From an uncultured Bacillota bacterium (GTDB taxonomy: Bacteria > Bacillota_I > Bacilli_A > Izemoplasmatales > UBA1188), in contig CALCVH010000139.1 in NCBI GenBank assembly GCA_937907585.1, positions 1 through 32,280 of the forward strand: a DNA stretch of 32,280 nucleotides. Reading direction: 5' to 3'. Positions 22,102-29,458 of the stretch are shown piece after piece. The translations under genes and the position numbers were made by a program. The notes below the pieces were generated by a model. That model made no database searches and was not told where the DNA came from. It was given only the letters and a program-made list of their open reading frames with translations. Position 1 is the stretch's first letter, and every line of letters begins with the position of its first letter.

Positions 22102-23265
22102 TCAAATTCGTTTCAATTCAATTACTAAATTGTTCTTTTTACAAAACTCTTTATATTGACTAATTTTAATTTTAATCTTTTTCTTCAATAAAGCAATTTT
22201 TCTCGTATTATTCGCTTTAATTTCTAAATCGAGTAAATCTTTCAAGTGTCTTATTTCTCGCTCTAATTCACGCTGTTTAGCGTTCAATTTACGAGATAAT
22301 TCGATTTCTTTCTTCGTAAACTTTTCAGGCACAAGTGCTTCATCTTGAAATTTAAGCAAGTGGTGTCGGCAGTTAAAACCATTAATGATATTATTCTTGT
22401 AGCCATACTTATCGACTTGATTTTCGATAGCGATGAACGAATAAATCTTATGATGATTAATCTTATAACCTGTTTCTAGTTTGTCATTGATTGCAGGAAG
22501 CACTAAAGATACTAATTTACCCTGCCACTTACTACAACGCTCACTACAATCTTTGTGAGATGATAGCCAACGAAGTGTATCGACATTGAGCGAGCCATCT
22601 TCATTAAATGCTTTAGAAGTATCGACAACAGCGTTTTCATTACGAACAGGATTATCAAGACCTAGTTCATCATAAATATCATCTAGTCTATCGAGTTGAA
22701 TTTCGTGTCTTAAATCTAGTTCGGCTTGCGCAAAGAAAGAGCGACCTTCACTTGATTTGAACTCATTATTAGCGAGTTCTTCTACTCGCTCTTGTAACTC
22801 TTTAGCGTATTGAACACCATCGAGTTGTCCGTATTCGCCTGTGTAGAAGTTCACAATCTCATCTATGTTAGTAATCTTATCTTCTTCGATAAGTTTCATC
22901 TTGCTATCGATTTTCTTTTCTTCTTTTTCAGTATCAAGTTTGAGTGCTTTCTTAATAGTCATCATAGAAGAAGTAGAGTTCTTCGCTTCATTAAAAGATG
23001 ATGATAAGAATAGATACCACGCTATTGTATCGCTAAATAGTTCACGAGCGTATTTATCAATATCTAAATGCTCGATATTCGCTTTCTCGCACTCGTTTTT
23101 AAATGCTTTAGATAAACTAGCGACTGCAACTGAAACAACTGCTATGCTTGTCTTATTCATAGCAAAAACAAGCAACATTGTTTTCGCTTTTCGTTGATAT
23201 TTCGTAACGATAGGAAGAAATTTGTTGCTTGTATCTTTATCAATAAAAGGATAACGAATATTCAT
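22102..23265 (-). CDS. Phage minor capsid protein 2 (MuF-like)
   Basis: A 387-aa protein that follows the portal gene by 3 bases. The N-terminal 200 residues are helical. The centre holds the family signature: LRWLSSHKDCSERCSKWQGK, then a spacer, then DKYGYKNNIINGFNCRHHLL, matching the S-x-H-x(n)-C-x-x-WQG and GYG...G-x-NCRH pattern of Phage_min_cap2. The C-terminus is a long coiled coil typical of the family's tail (RELEREIRHLKDLLDLEIKA). Such proteins bind the portal inside the head and may be ejected. Ribosome site AGGAT. Confidence 0.85.
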   Translation of the reverse strand: MNIRYPFIDKDTSNKFLPIVTKYQRKAKTMLLVFAMNKTSIAVVSVAVASLSKAFKNECEKANIEHLDIDKYARELFSDTIAWYLFLSSSFNEAKNSTSSMMTIKKALKLDTEKEEKKIDSKMKLIEEDKITNIDEIVNFYTGEYGQLDGVQYAKELQERVEELANNEFKSSEGRSFFAQAELDLRHEIQLDRLDDIYDELGLDNPVRNENAVVDTSKAFNEDGSLNVDTLRWLSSHKDCSERCSKWQGKLVSLVLPAINDKLETGYKINHHKIYSFIAIENQVDKYGYKNNIINGFNCRHHLLKFQDEALVPEKFTKKEIELSRKLNAKQRELEREIRHLKDLLDLEIKANNTRKIALLKKKIKIKISQYKEFCKKNNLVIELKRI

Positions 23266-23268
23266 AAA

Positions 23269-24912
23269 CTATCCTAAATCAGCAAGTGACATACTAGCGA
23301 GTTGCTCTTTTTCACGCTGTTTTCGTTGAGTTTCAGCGTTTTCGAGATATGTTTCGATAGTCTTGTTATCTAAATCAGGATAGATTTCTTTTAGTGCTGT
23401 CTTATCATCTACGAAGCCATTATCTCTTAATGAAATCATACGCTGAATAATTCTATCTTTATTAACAAGTGAAGGTGTAGCAAATTTGATTTGAACTTCA
23501 TCAGTATAACCATTTAAGCGAAGCACAAGATTAATAATATCGTTTAATGTATCTTCATAGTCGCTACGATGAGTTTCTATCCACTCGCTCGCTGTATCAC
23601 TTTCTTCGTTGATTTCAGTCGCAGTTCTTTGATTAGCACTATTGTCTAAATAAGATGATAACACTCTAGGCGAGATACCGATTTTAGTAGCAATCTTACG
23701 AAGTATGTTATCTTGTGTTGTTTGCCACTCGGCTGTTCTAATATCAAATTGAAAGTTGAAAGGTCTATCTTTTTCAGGGTCAAGACCAGGTATTGATTGA
23801 ATAACACCATTTTGGTCTAGTCCTGTAAATGAACTTGCATTATCGCCTATGTTACCAGCGTTCCAATGTTTAGGTGTGACAACTTGACCTTTGCCGTTAT
23901 ACATATCACGAATATACCAAGACCACGCTAAATCGAAAGCCATCAATTCGCTTAAAATAAGAGCGATTAAAGAGTTACCAAACATAGCACTAGGCATTGT
24001 AATATCTTGACCTTCATTTGTGAAAAGATAGACACCTAAAGTATCAGTAAATGGTAAAGTGATTTCTTCATTTACTCTAACTGCGCTATAGTCTTTTTTA
24101 ATCTTGTCTTTAATATCTTGTGGTAGTTCTTCCCAAGAGATACCTTTTTGAACATTTAAGTCGCTTGCCATTAGTTCGGCTGTTAACATTTGACCTGTGT
24201 ATCGATGAACTTTGTAACAAGCAACAGGTATGCGCTTCTCTTTAGTAAAAGTAACAATATCATCGCCTACTTTTTCTTCTTCTTCATAAGTTTCAGTCTT
24301 AAAGTAGCGTTCTTCAACTAAAAAGAAGTTGTTAGTGTTATGATTATTCGAGAGATTAGAATAACGCTTAATCATCGTAGTAGCGTGTGTAACATTGTTT
24401 CTAAAATCAGTTTCAAATAGACAATAGTCAAGTCTAATTGCTTCGAGCCAATACTCGCCACCAAGAGTTTTATTAATCTTCGCTAGAGCAGTGCCATTTG
24501 ATAAACACCAAGTAACGATAGTTTTAATCGTATCACGAAGTTTAGTTTTTCTCGCCCACTTATCAGCGAATTTAATAGTGTCTTTCTTATCATCAACATT
24601 ATCGTTCTTAAATGTAATTTGTTTGCCTACGATTTGTTTTGCTAAACCACCCATAATAGCACTTGCCATACGAGTTGAGAAAACACCATTAGTTGCATTG
24701 TGAAAGTCGATGACAAAGCCATCTAACCACTCACAAGTTCTTCTCACGATACGATAGTAATATTGCATATATGTAGGGTTAACAAAAGCATAAAATAAAG
24801 TGTTGTTAGCGTATGAGTAAGTGTTATTAACGCTAATACTACTTTGATTTAAAATAGGCGCAAGTTCGCCATTTTCAGTAATTTCGCTTTCAACTTGAAT
24901 ATTATCAGCCAT
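23269..24912 (-). CDS. Portal protein (SPP1/A118 type)
   Basis: A 547-aa portal, the ring through which DNA enters and leaves the head. The early segment YMQYYYRIVRRTCEWLDGFV and the G-x(3)-KQIVGKQITF region fit the portal wing. A clip/stem part is likely around 300-400 (MSAMFGNSLIALILSELMAF-like helix, then DMYNGKGQVVTPKHWNAGN). ISPRVLSSYLDNSANQRTAT and EINEESDTASEWIETHR are the usual C-terminal crown helices. Length is normal. It sits between the terminase and minor capsid genes. Ribosome site GAAAGG. Confidence 0.85.
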   Translation of the reverse strand: MADNIQVESEITENGELAPILNQSSISVNNTYSYANNTLFYAFVNPTYMQYYYRIVRRTCEWLDGFVIDFHNATNGVFSTRMASAIMGGLAKQIVGKQITFKNDNVDDKKDTIKFADKWARKTKLRDTIKTIVTWCLSNGTALAKINKTLGGEYWLEAIRLDYCLFETDFRNNVTHATTMIKRYSNLSNNHNTNNFFLVEERYFKTETYEEEEKVGDDIVTFTKEKRIPVACYKVHRYTGQMLTAELMASDLNVQKGISWEELPQDIKDKIKKDYSAVRVNEEITLPFTDTLGVYLFTNEGQDITMPSAMFGNSLIALILSELMAFDLAWSWYIRDMYNGKGQVVTPKHWNAGNIGDNASSFTGLDQNGVIQSIPGLDPEKDRPFNFQFDIRTAEWQTTQDNILRKIATKIGISPRVLSSYLDNSANQRTATEINEESDTASEWIETHRSDYEDTLNDIINLVLRLNGYTDEVQIKFATPSLVNKDRIIQRMISLRDNGFVDDKTALKEIYPDLDNKTIETYLENAETQRKQREKEQLASMSLADLG

Positions 24913-24936
24913 AGATTGTTAACCTTTCAAAAGTAA

Positions 24937-25293
24937 TTAGTTCTTTTCTTCTTCTTGAATAACTGCTTGTAAACCTTTAGTTCTTGCTTCAACAATATCA
25001 TCTACAACTTTATCAGCGTTTTCACCATAGAGTTTTTCTACGATAGCAGTCGCTAATAATTCGAGATGATTAAGACTTTGAGCGATGAACTTTAAATACG
25101 CTAACTTATTGTTATCGTGTCTAAATTGTAATTGGTCTTTATCACGCTTTTTTAAATCTCTAATATCGACTTCGTTATTACCGATTTCGATAGAAGTTGC
25201 TTTGTAAGACTTGTTAAGTTCTTTCATTACTTCTTTCTTGTTATTGCCATCAACATACTCTTTGTTGCTGACATTAATGTTTTCTTTGTTCAT
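24937..25293 (-). CDS. Small protein between terminase and portal, 118 aa
   Basis: Not recognised. It begins MNKENINVSNKEYVDGNNKK, with the shared N-terminal motif in its most divergent form. The rest is helical and ends in an acidic coil (VVDDIVEARTKGLQAVIQEE). Ribosome site AAAGTGAG. A position between terminase and portal suggests a packaging accessory or virion cargo. No catalytic pattern is visible. Confidence 0.6.
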   Translation of the reverse strand: MNKENINVSNKEYVDGNNKKEVMKELNKSYKATSIEIGNNEVDIRDLKKRDKDQLQFRHDNNKLAYLKFIAQSLNHLELLATAIVEKLYGENADKVVDDIVEARTKGLQAVIQEEEKN

Positions 25294-25331
25294 TAATTTA
25301 ATCTCACTTTCTTTATTAAATTTTAACGATT

Positions 25332-26774
25332 TTATTTCGCATTATCTAGTATAACATAATAGTCTTTTCTTTGTTTAGATAAAATCGATAACCAATTTAC
25401 ATTTAAGACATTTCTAAACCAATAACCTAAACCATAAGTAAGGCTGTCGGTATGGTCATTAGGTATCGTGTTATCGTATTTAGTGCCTGTCTTATCCCAT
25501 AGAACGCTTGTAAGTTCTTCAACGAGTGGATATTTATTCGCTACGAATACTTGTTTAGCGTAGTTGTAATAACCACCATAATCAACGATGAAGCATTGAT
25601 TACGAGAAAATGCGCCTATGACTTTATCAGCCATCGCTAGTTGTGTTTCTTTAGAGTAAGTAATAACTTGTGTCATTGGTCTTGCTTCAAAGAAATATCG
25701 CAAGTGTTTTGCTAATTCACTACCTGCAGGGTCACACACGAATAGAATAGGTATGAAGTTCAATCTATCGTTGAGATTGTAACGCTCACAAATATCTCTA
25801 TAGAACCATTGACTAATAAAGTTCTTTGTAACGAAGTGACTACCAAATTGTCCGTTCTCGATAGGGTCATAAGTGAATACATTTAAGACTACACAAACAC
25901 CATTTTCAAGTATAGCAATAGGCACACAAGTAGTTTTATCAACCGATGATGAACCATCGCAACCGATGATGACACCTTTTATCTTTGCTTTTAAGAAAGC
26001 GTAGCGACTATCAGTATTCCATTGTCCGTATTTAACATAGTGTATTTCAGGTTTAAAAGTGCTATAGACTGCACCAAAGCCACTATTGTTAGGTATTCCT
26101 TCATAGAACCAAAGATAGTGATTATAATCGATTAATTTGTCTTTTAAGATTTCTCGTTTATCTACTTCATTTAAGAAAGTCCATATATCTTTGTAAGTAG
26201 TGTGAATACATATAAAGTCACTATCGTTCTTCTTTCGTAGAGCGTATTGATTTATCCAATGAAAAGTTTGAGCAGGGGGGTTATAGATACGAATAAATCG
26301 CCAGTTCTTCATATTTAATCTTCTTCTTAAACTTGCTTCGGCTTGTGTCAATTCGTTTTCATTTTTAAGTTGTTGAGTTTCTTCGATGATAATCACGCTG
26401 AAAAGATGGTCAGGCATAAAACCTTTAGTTCTATCTTCATCGCCACTTATTCCTGTAAAATAGATAGTGCCTAGATTATTCTTTCTAATTATTCGTAAAG
26501 GCGATTTTAAGATAGTAAATTCGCTTTCTAGTTCATAATTAGAGATGAGCGATTTAAGTTCGTTATAAGATGAAGTTTCAATATCGCTATAGTTCGCTCT
26601 AGCAACTAGAATATCGCTATAAGGAAGATTGAAGCATAGTATTAAAGAGAGTATATAAGAGTTCTTTGATTTGCCTGATATTCTACCACCATCAACTAAA
26701 AAATTCTTATTCTTTTTTTCAAGAATAGGTCTATATACTTTAGGCATTTGTATAGTTAGTGTTCTACGCTTCAT
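25332..26774 (-). CDS. terL: Terminase large subunit (PBSX/Terminase_3 type)
   Basis: A 480-aa motor-nuclease that pumps phage DNA into the head. The Walker A variant FLVDGGRISGKSKNS lies at about residues 27-41, Walker B as SVIIIEETQQ near 131-138, and the coupling region as RIYNPPAQTFHW. The C-terminal nuclease shows the first Asp in GVIIGCDGSSSVDKT and further acidic residues in LFVCDPAGSE and NDHTDSLTYGL. The length is normal. The ATG at 26774 is preferred to a TTG two codons earlier. It follows the small terminase gene by a few bases and heads the late operon with it. Confidence 0.9.
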   Translation of the reverse strand: MKRRTLTIQMPKVYRPILEKKNKNFLVDGGRISGKSKNSYILSLILCFNLPYSDILVARANYSDIETSSYNELKSLISNYELESEFTILKSPLRIIRKNNLGTIYFTGISGDEDRTKGFMPDHLFSVIIIEETQQLKNENELTQAEASLRRRLNMKNWRFIRIYNPPAQTFHWINQYALRKKNDSDFICIHTTYKDIWTFLNEVDKREILKDKLIDYNHYLWFYEGIPNNSGFGAVYSTFKPEIHYVKYGQWNTDSRYAFLKAKIKGVIIGCDGSSSVDKTTCVPIAILENGVCVVLNVFTYDPIENGQFGSHFVTKNFISQWFYRDICERYNLNDRLNFIPILFVCDPAGSELAKHLRYFFEARPMTQVITYSKETQLAMADKVIGAFSRNQCFIVDYGGYYNYAKQVFVANKYPLVEELTSVLWDKTGTKYDNTIPNDHTDSLTYGLGYWFRNVLNVNWLSILSKQRKDYYVILDNAK

Positions 26775-26783
26775 AATCAAGTT

Positions 26784-27113
26784 TTAAGACACTTCTTTAC
26801 TTGTTAAGTGTAATTCATTAGCAAGTTGATTTTCTAGTGCTTGTATATCGTTTTTAATATCATCAGTTTCACTATTAACAAATTCAATTTCGACTTTCTC
26901 AATAGGTGCTTCTTTATTATGTTCACGCTCATAAGTTTCGTTATCAGTAATAACTTTGAAGATAGTAGAGAGTTGTTTGATTTTACTTTCGCAAGCAAAA
27001 GAATTTTTATCATCATCATTGTTTGAAAGATAGACTGAAATCATCTCATTAATAAGACCTTCTCTTGTTAATAAGTCATCATTTTTATTCAATTCTTTAT
27101 CTTCTTTTTTCAT
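26784..27113 (-). CDS. terS: Terminase small subunit (putative)
   Basis: A 109-aa, acidic helical protein directly upstream of the large terminase. The start at 27113 follows AAGAAAG by 6 bases. The centre (LLTREGLINEMISVYLSNND) could be the DNA-recognition helices, and the C-terminus is a coiled region fit for ring formation (DIQALENQLANELHLTSKEV). The sequence is too short and diverged to recognise a family directly, so the call rests on size and place. Confidence 0.65.
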   Translation of the reverse strand: MKKEDKELNKNDDLLTREGLINEMISVYLSNNDDDKNSFACESKIKQLSTIFKVITDNETYEREHNKEAPIEKVEIEFVNSETDDIKNDIQALENQLANELHLTSKEVS

Positions 27114-27180
27114 AAACAACTTTCTTTTTTGAGTTTATTTTTTTATATTTTCTTGTGGATATTTTTAATACTATTAGAGT

Positions 27181-27211
27181 TATAAGATAAATCGTAAGTA
27201 TTTATGTTATA
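27181..27211. repeat. Inverted repeat A (12-nt arms)
   Basis: TATAAGATAAAT and ATTTATGTTATA flank a 7-nt spacer, with a single mismatch in the arms. Confidence 0.7.
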
Positions 27212-27237
27212 CGAGAATATTATTAACTATATTCACG
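27212..27237. repeat. Inverted repeat B (9-nt arms)
   Basis: CGAGAATAT and ATATTCACG flank an 8-nt spacer, with one mismatch. It abuts repeat A directly. Confidence 0.6.
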
Positions 27238-27315
27238 AAACTAGATTTAACTTATAAAGTAATATCGTAGTGTAGTAAGTATAATTAACTTCAAAATTAA
27301 TAATAAAAGTTTCTA

Positions 27316-27333
27316 ATAATGAAAATTCATTAT
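27316..27333. repeat. Inverted repeat C (perfect 8-nt arms)
   Basis: ATAATGAA and TTCATTAT with a 2-nt centre. It lies a few bases past the expected +1 of the late promoter, a typical operator position. Confidence 0.65.
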
Positions 27334-27347
27334 CTTATTACGCTCTT

Positions 27348-27375
27348 AATATATCACGATTTTCTTCTTAATCAA
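27348..27375 (-). promoter_or_regulatory. Late-operon promoter upstream of terS
   Basis: On the minus strand, -35 TTGATT (27375-27370), 16-bp spacer, -10 TATATT (27353-27348). It gives a leader of about 225 nt before the small terminase gene, unusually long for this phage. Confidence 0.6.
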
Positions 27376-27442
27376 GTATTACAAATTAGATGACATAGAA
27401 GATTTTATATGCAACTTATTTTCATTACTATTAAAAAAGTTC

Positions 27443-27470
27443 TTGCACTATGATTTCAATGTATTATAAT
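27443..27470 (+). promoter_or_regulatory. Early promoter with A-tract/TTCTTG element
   Basis: -35 TTGCAC (27443-27448), 16-bp spacer, -10 TATAAT (27465-27470), preceded by TTAAAAAAGTTC. It drives the first early operon. Confidence 0.82.
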
Positions 27471-27476
27471 TAGTAG

Positions 27477-27495
27477 CGTAGAGATAAGTTCTACG
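27477..27495 (+). promoter_or_regulatory. 5'-terminal leader stem-loop
   Basis: CGTAGA and TCTACG pair around a 7-nt loop, starting 7 bases after the -10 box, with GGAAAGGAAG directly after. Same stem as at 2271 with a different loop. Confidence 0.65.
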
Positions 27496-27512
27496 GAAAG
27501 GAAGTTTGCATT

Positions 27513-27725
27513 ATGACAAACAAAAAGTATTATTACGAAGTCTTATGGTATGAAGGAAAGGATATTGATAGCGCATTATCAACTGATTATGTCTATGAAG
27601 AATTTACTACATATCAAAAAGCAATCAGTTATTATCATCAACACAAGAACGATGAAAACAAGTATGGTTGGCTTGTAACAAAGCGTAACGAGTATGGCGA
27701 AATCGTTGAAACTTATATTTATTAA
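27513..27725 (+). CDS. Hypothetical early protein, 70 aa
   Basis: First gene of the early operon, with the excellent ribosome site GGAAAGGAAG. It begins MTNKKYYYEVLWYEGKDIDS and is Tyr-rich, with the strand-helix-strand shape seen also in the 77-aa protein at 19852 (TTYQKAISYYHQH compared with RTYQQALDFYTKV). That resemblance, though short, suggests a shared small fold. Function unknown. As the first expressed protein it may act on the host. Confidence 0.68.
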   Translation: MTNKKYYYEVLWYEGKDIDSALSTDYVYEEFTTYQKAISYYHQHKNDENKYGWLVTKRNEYGEIVETYIY

Positions 27726-27741
27726 GAAAGAAAGATTTGTT

Positions 27742-28011
27742 ATGAAGAAAAGAACATTAGAAGATTTACACTCTAAAGATATTGGTCATCGCAAGTTCGC
27801 TTCAGTTTGTGATTTGCTCATTGACAAAGGTCATAAAGTTACAAACATTGTCGAGTGCTATGAAAAGTTCAAATTTAATGTAGATGACTACTATTTCGAG
27901 TATAGTAAGAATTGGAAATCATCTACTAAAGAGTTCGTATCATATCTATTGAATATTCTTGATATGAAGAAGCGTATGAACGAGCGAAATTCAGGTATTT
28001 GGAAGTTCTAA
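27742..28011 (+). CDS. Hypothetical early protein, 89 aa
   Basis: The ATG at 27742 follows AAGAAAGAAAG, the closest match in the genome to the complement of the CU tract at 7460. It begins MKKRTLEDLHSKDIGHRKFA and is basic and helical, possibly nucleic-acid binding. No family is recognised. The longer in-frame start overlaps the preceding gene and lacks a ribosome site. Confidence 0.62.
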   Translation: MKKRTLEDLHSKDIGHRKFASVCDLLIDKGHKVTNIVECYEKFKFNVDDYYFEYSKNWKSSTKEFVSYLLNILDMKKRMNERNSGIWKF

Positions 28012-28039
28012 CAATAAGAACTAGAAAGAGAGAATTATT

Positions 28040-28309
28040 ATGACTATGTATTACGCTGTGATTTATTGCAAAGACAATACTATTCATTTATGGCAAAGCG
28101 AAACAAAAGAAGCGTGCGAAACGAAGTTGTTTAACTTAATGAAAGACAAACGAGTTTACGATAGAGTTGAGCGCACTACAATCATCAAGAGAGAACTTAA
28201 AGATGATAATAAATTTATCTTCGGTAGTCCTGCTTCACTTGATATTAAAACGAAGTTTGACAAAGCATTAAAGAAGCATAAAGTCGAGTTCGAGATTGAA
28301 AGCGACTAA
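28040..28309 (+). CDS. Hypothetical early protein, 89 aa
   Basis: Not recognised. It begins MTMYYAVIYCKDNTIHLWQS and has the shape strand, helix (EACETKLFNLMKD), strand (ERTTIIKRELK) and a basic C-terminal helix. Ribosome site AGAAAGAGAG. It is the last gene before the next promoter; no terminator is seen between them. Confidence 0.65.
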   Translation: MTMYYAVIYCKDNTIHLWQSETKEACETKLFNLMKDKRVYDRVERTTIIKRELKDDNKFIFGSPASLDIKTKFDKALKKHKVEFEIESD

Positions 28310-28320
28310 AAAGTTTCTTG

Positions 28321-28349
28321 TTGCAAGTGTTAAGAAAGTTTTATATAAT
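28321..28349 (+). promoter_or_regulatory. Early promoter
   Basis: -35 TTGCAA (28321-28326), 17-bp spacer, -10 TATAAT (28344-28349). AAAAAGTTTC lies just upstream. Confidence 0.78.
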
Positions 28350-28355
28350 TATTAA

Positions 28356-28374
28356 TGTAGAGATATGCTCTATA
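28356..28374 (+). promoter_or_regulatory. 5'-terminal leader stem-loop
   Basis: TGTAGAG and CTCTATA pair (one G-U) around ATATG, starting about 7 bases after the -10 box. AGAAAGGAAG follows. Confidence 0.62.
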
Positions 28375-28390
28375 GAAAGGAAGTGATTAA

Positions 28391-28816
28391 ATGCTATTTG
28401 TGTTCGCTGATGGTGGTCGCTCTAAATACTTCAAAGGTAGAACAGGCGATTGTGTCACTCGTGCGATATGCAACGCTACAGGTCTTGACTATAAGAAAGT
28501 ATATGATGACTTGAACGCTCTTGCTAAAACTGAAAGAACAGGCAAGCGCAAACACAAGAAGTCAAATAGTCGAACAGGTGTGTATAAGAGAACATTTCAC
28601 AAGTATCTCGAAAGTATCGGTTACAAGTGGCAAGCAACAATGAACATAGGAACAGGCTGTCGAGTGCATTTATGTAAAGATGAACTACCTAATGGTGTCA
28701 TCATCGTATCACTATCATCTCATCTTACTTGTGTTAAAAATGGTGTGCTATACGATACTTACGATTGCAGTAGAGATGAAACTCGCTGTGTCTATGGCTA
28801 CTTCTATAAAGACTAG
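28391..28816 (+). CDS. Papain-like (C39-like) cysteine peptidase fold protein (putative)
   Basis: A 141-aa protein. A GDCVTRAICNATGLDYKKVY segment (about 18-37) supplies the putative nucleophile Cys. SSHLTCVKNGVLYDTYDCS (about 108-126) supplies His and an Asp/Asn, and the end VYGYFYK completes the usual pattern of this family of small phage proteins. The fold belongs to the papain-like superfamily by motif order; the substrate is unknown. It has no signal peptide or wall-binding domain, so an endolysin role is not favoured. Ribosome site AGAAAGGAAG. It is the first gene behind the 28321 promoter, so expressed early. Confidence 0.65.
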   Translation: MLFVFADGGRSKYFKGRTGDCVTRAICNATGLDYKKVYDDLNALAKTERTGKRKHKKSNSRTGVYKRTFHKYLESIGYKWQATMNIGTGCRVHLCKDELPNGVIIVSLSSHLTCVKNGVLYDTYDCSRDETRCVYGYFYKD

Positions 28817-28821
28817 AAGAT

Positions 28822-28857
28822 AACGAGTTTAGTGCTTCTCGTTCATCAAAAAGCACT
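28822..28857 (+). promoter_or_regulatory. Candidate H-type RNA pseudoknot before the 28878 gene
   Basis: Stem 1: AACGAG (28822-28827) with CTCGTT (28838-28843). Stem 2: AGTGCTT (28831-28837) with AAGCACT (28851-28857). The stems interlock with loops of 3, 0 and 7 nt, classic H-type geometry. It ends a few bases before the AAAGAAAGAAGG ribosome site and fills most of the 61-nt gap between genes. Confidence 0.5.
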
Positions 28858-28877
28858 TCAAAAGAAAGAAGGTTATT

Positions 28878-29282
28878 ATGAGACAATTTACTGATTTACA
28901 AAGTCATCAATTAGATAAACTACAAAATTTTCTCGCTAGTGCGATGAGTGAACTTATTATGCTTCGTTTAGAGAGTGTTCAAAGCAACGCTGAACGAAAG
29001 AAAGATATGATGATTAAACTTCAAAAAGATTTACAAAAAGCACACGCTTACTTTGAGAGAGTTACTGCTCTTTGCAATACCGAAGAAAATATTGTCACAA
29101 CTATTCACTATCAAGATGATGAAGATAGATATAAAGAGCGTGATATTAGCGTTGGCGATTTATGTGAGTATCTCGGCTTCGATAGAAACGAGATTAATTG
29201 CAAAGCGTTATACTTTAATTGCGATAAGTTCGTTAACGAAGTAATCAAAGAAAAAGATTTCAAAGATTACTTCATCGAATAG
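28878..29282 (+). CDS. Hypothetical early protein, 134 aa
   Basis: The N-terminal 70 residues are a long helical, coiled-coil-like region (LDKLQNFLASAMSELIMLRL, then RKKDMMIKLQKDLQKAH). The C-terminal half is acidic and alpha/beta. No family is recognised. Ribosome site AAAGAAAGAAGG is strong but lies right behind a predicted pseudoknot, so translation may be controlled. The following Cys-rich gene begins 15 bases after its stop. Confidence 0.65.
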   Translation: MRQFTDLQSHQLDKLQNFLASAMSELIMLRLESVQSNAERKKDMMIKLQKDLQKAHAYFERVTALCNTEENIVTTIHYQDDEDRYKERDISVGDLCEYLGFDRNEINCKALYFNCDKFVNEVIKEKDFKDYFIE

Positions 29283-29296
29283 AAAGCGAGAACACT

Positions 29297-29458
29297 ATGA
29301 GAAGCGTATATACTTATGACTATTGTAGAAAGTGCATTTACAAAGTTAATTGCATTATCAAGAGAGATGATGATGAACTCTATTGTGAGTTCTACCAAGA
29401 AGATGAAGAAAGAGAGAGTGAAGCAAACGATTATGAAGCATATTATAACAAAAGGTAA
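29297..29458 (+). CDS. Small Cys-rich protein, 53 aa
   Basis: It begins MRSVYTYDYCRKCIYKVNCI, with Cys at 10, 13, 19 and 30 (C-x2-C-x5-C-x10-C), a likely zinc site. The C-terminus is very acidic. AGAAAGCGAG gives the ribosome site. A longer ORF in another frame covers the same DNA but lacks a ribosome site at its early start codons, so this is the better call. Small zinc proteins of this kind often act as phage regulators; the role here is unknown. Confidence 0.65.
   Translation: MRSVYTYDYCRKCIYKVNCIIKRDDDELYCEFYQEDEERESEANDYEAYYNKR

Larger units (their letters stand above)
27120..27512. promoter_or_regulatory. Divergent control region between late and early operons
   Basis: This AT-rich 390-bp region has no credible gene. 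It carries the leftward late promoter (27375-27348), the rightward early promoter (27443-27470), and three inverted repeats (27181-27211, 27212-27237, 27316-27333) that would lie in the late-operon 5' leader or act as operators. It is also the best candidate for a replication origin by position and base composition, which is inference only. Confidence 0.6.

Noticed and set aside
28391..28816. Cysteine-peptidase-like protein as the missing endolysin
   Set aside because: Expressed from an early promoter far from the holins, no wall-binding domain, short; not enough to call a lysin.
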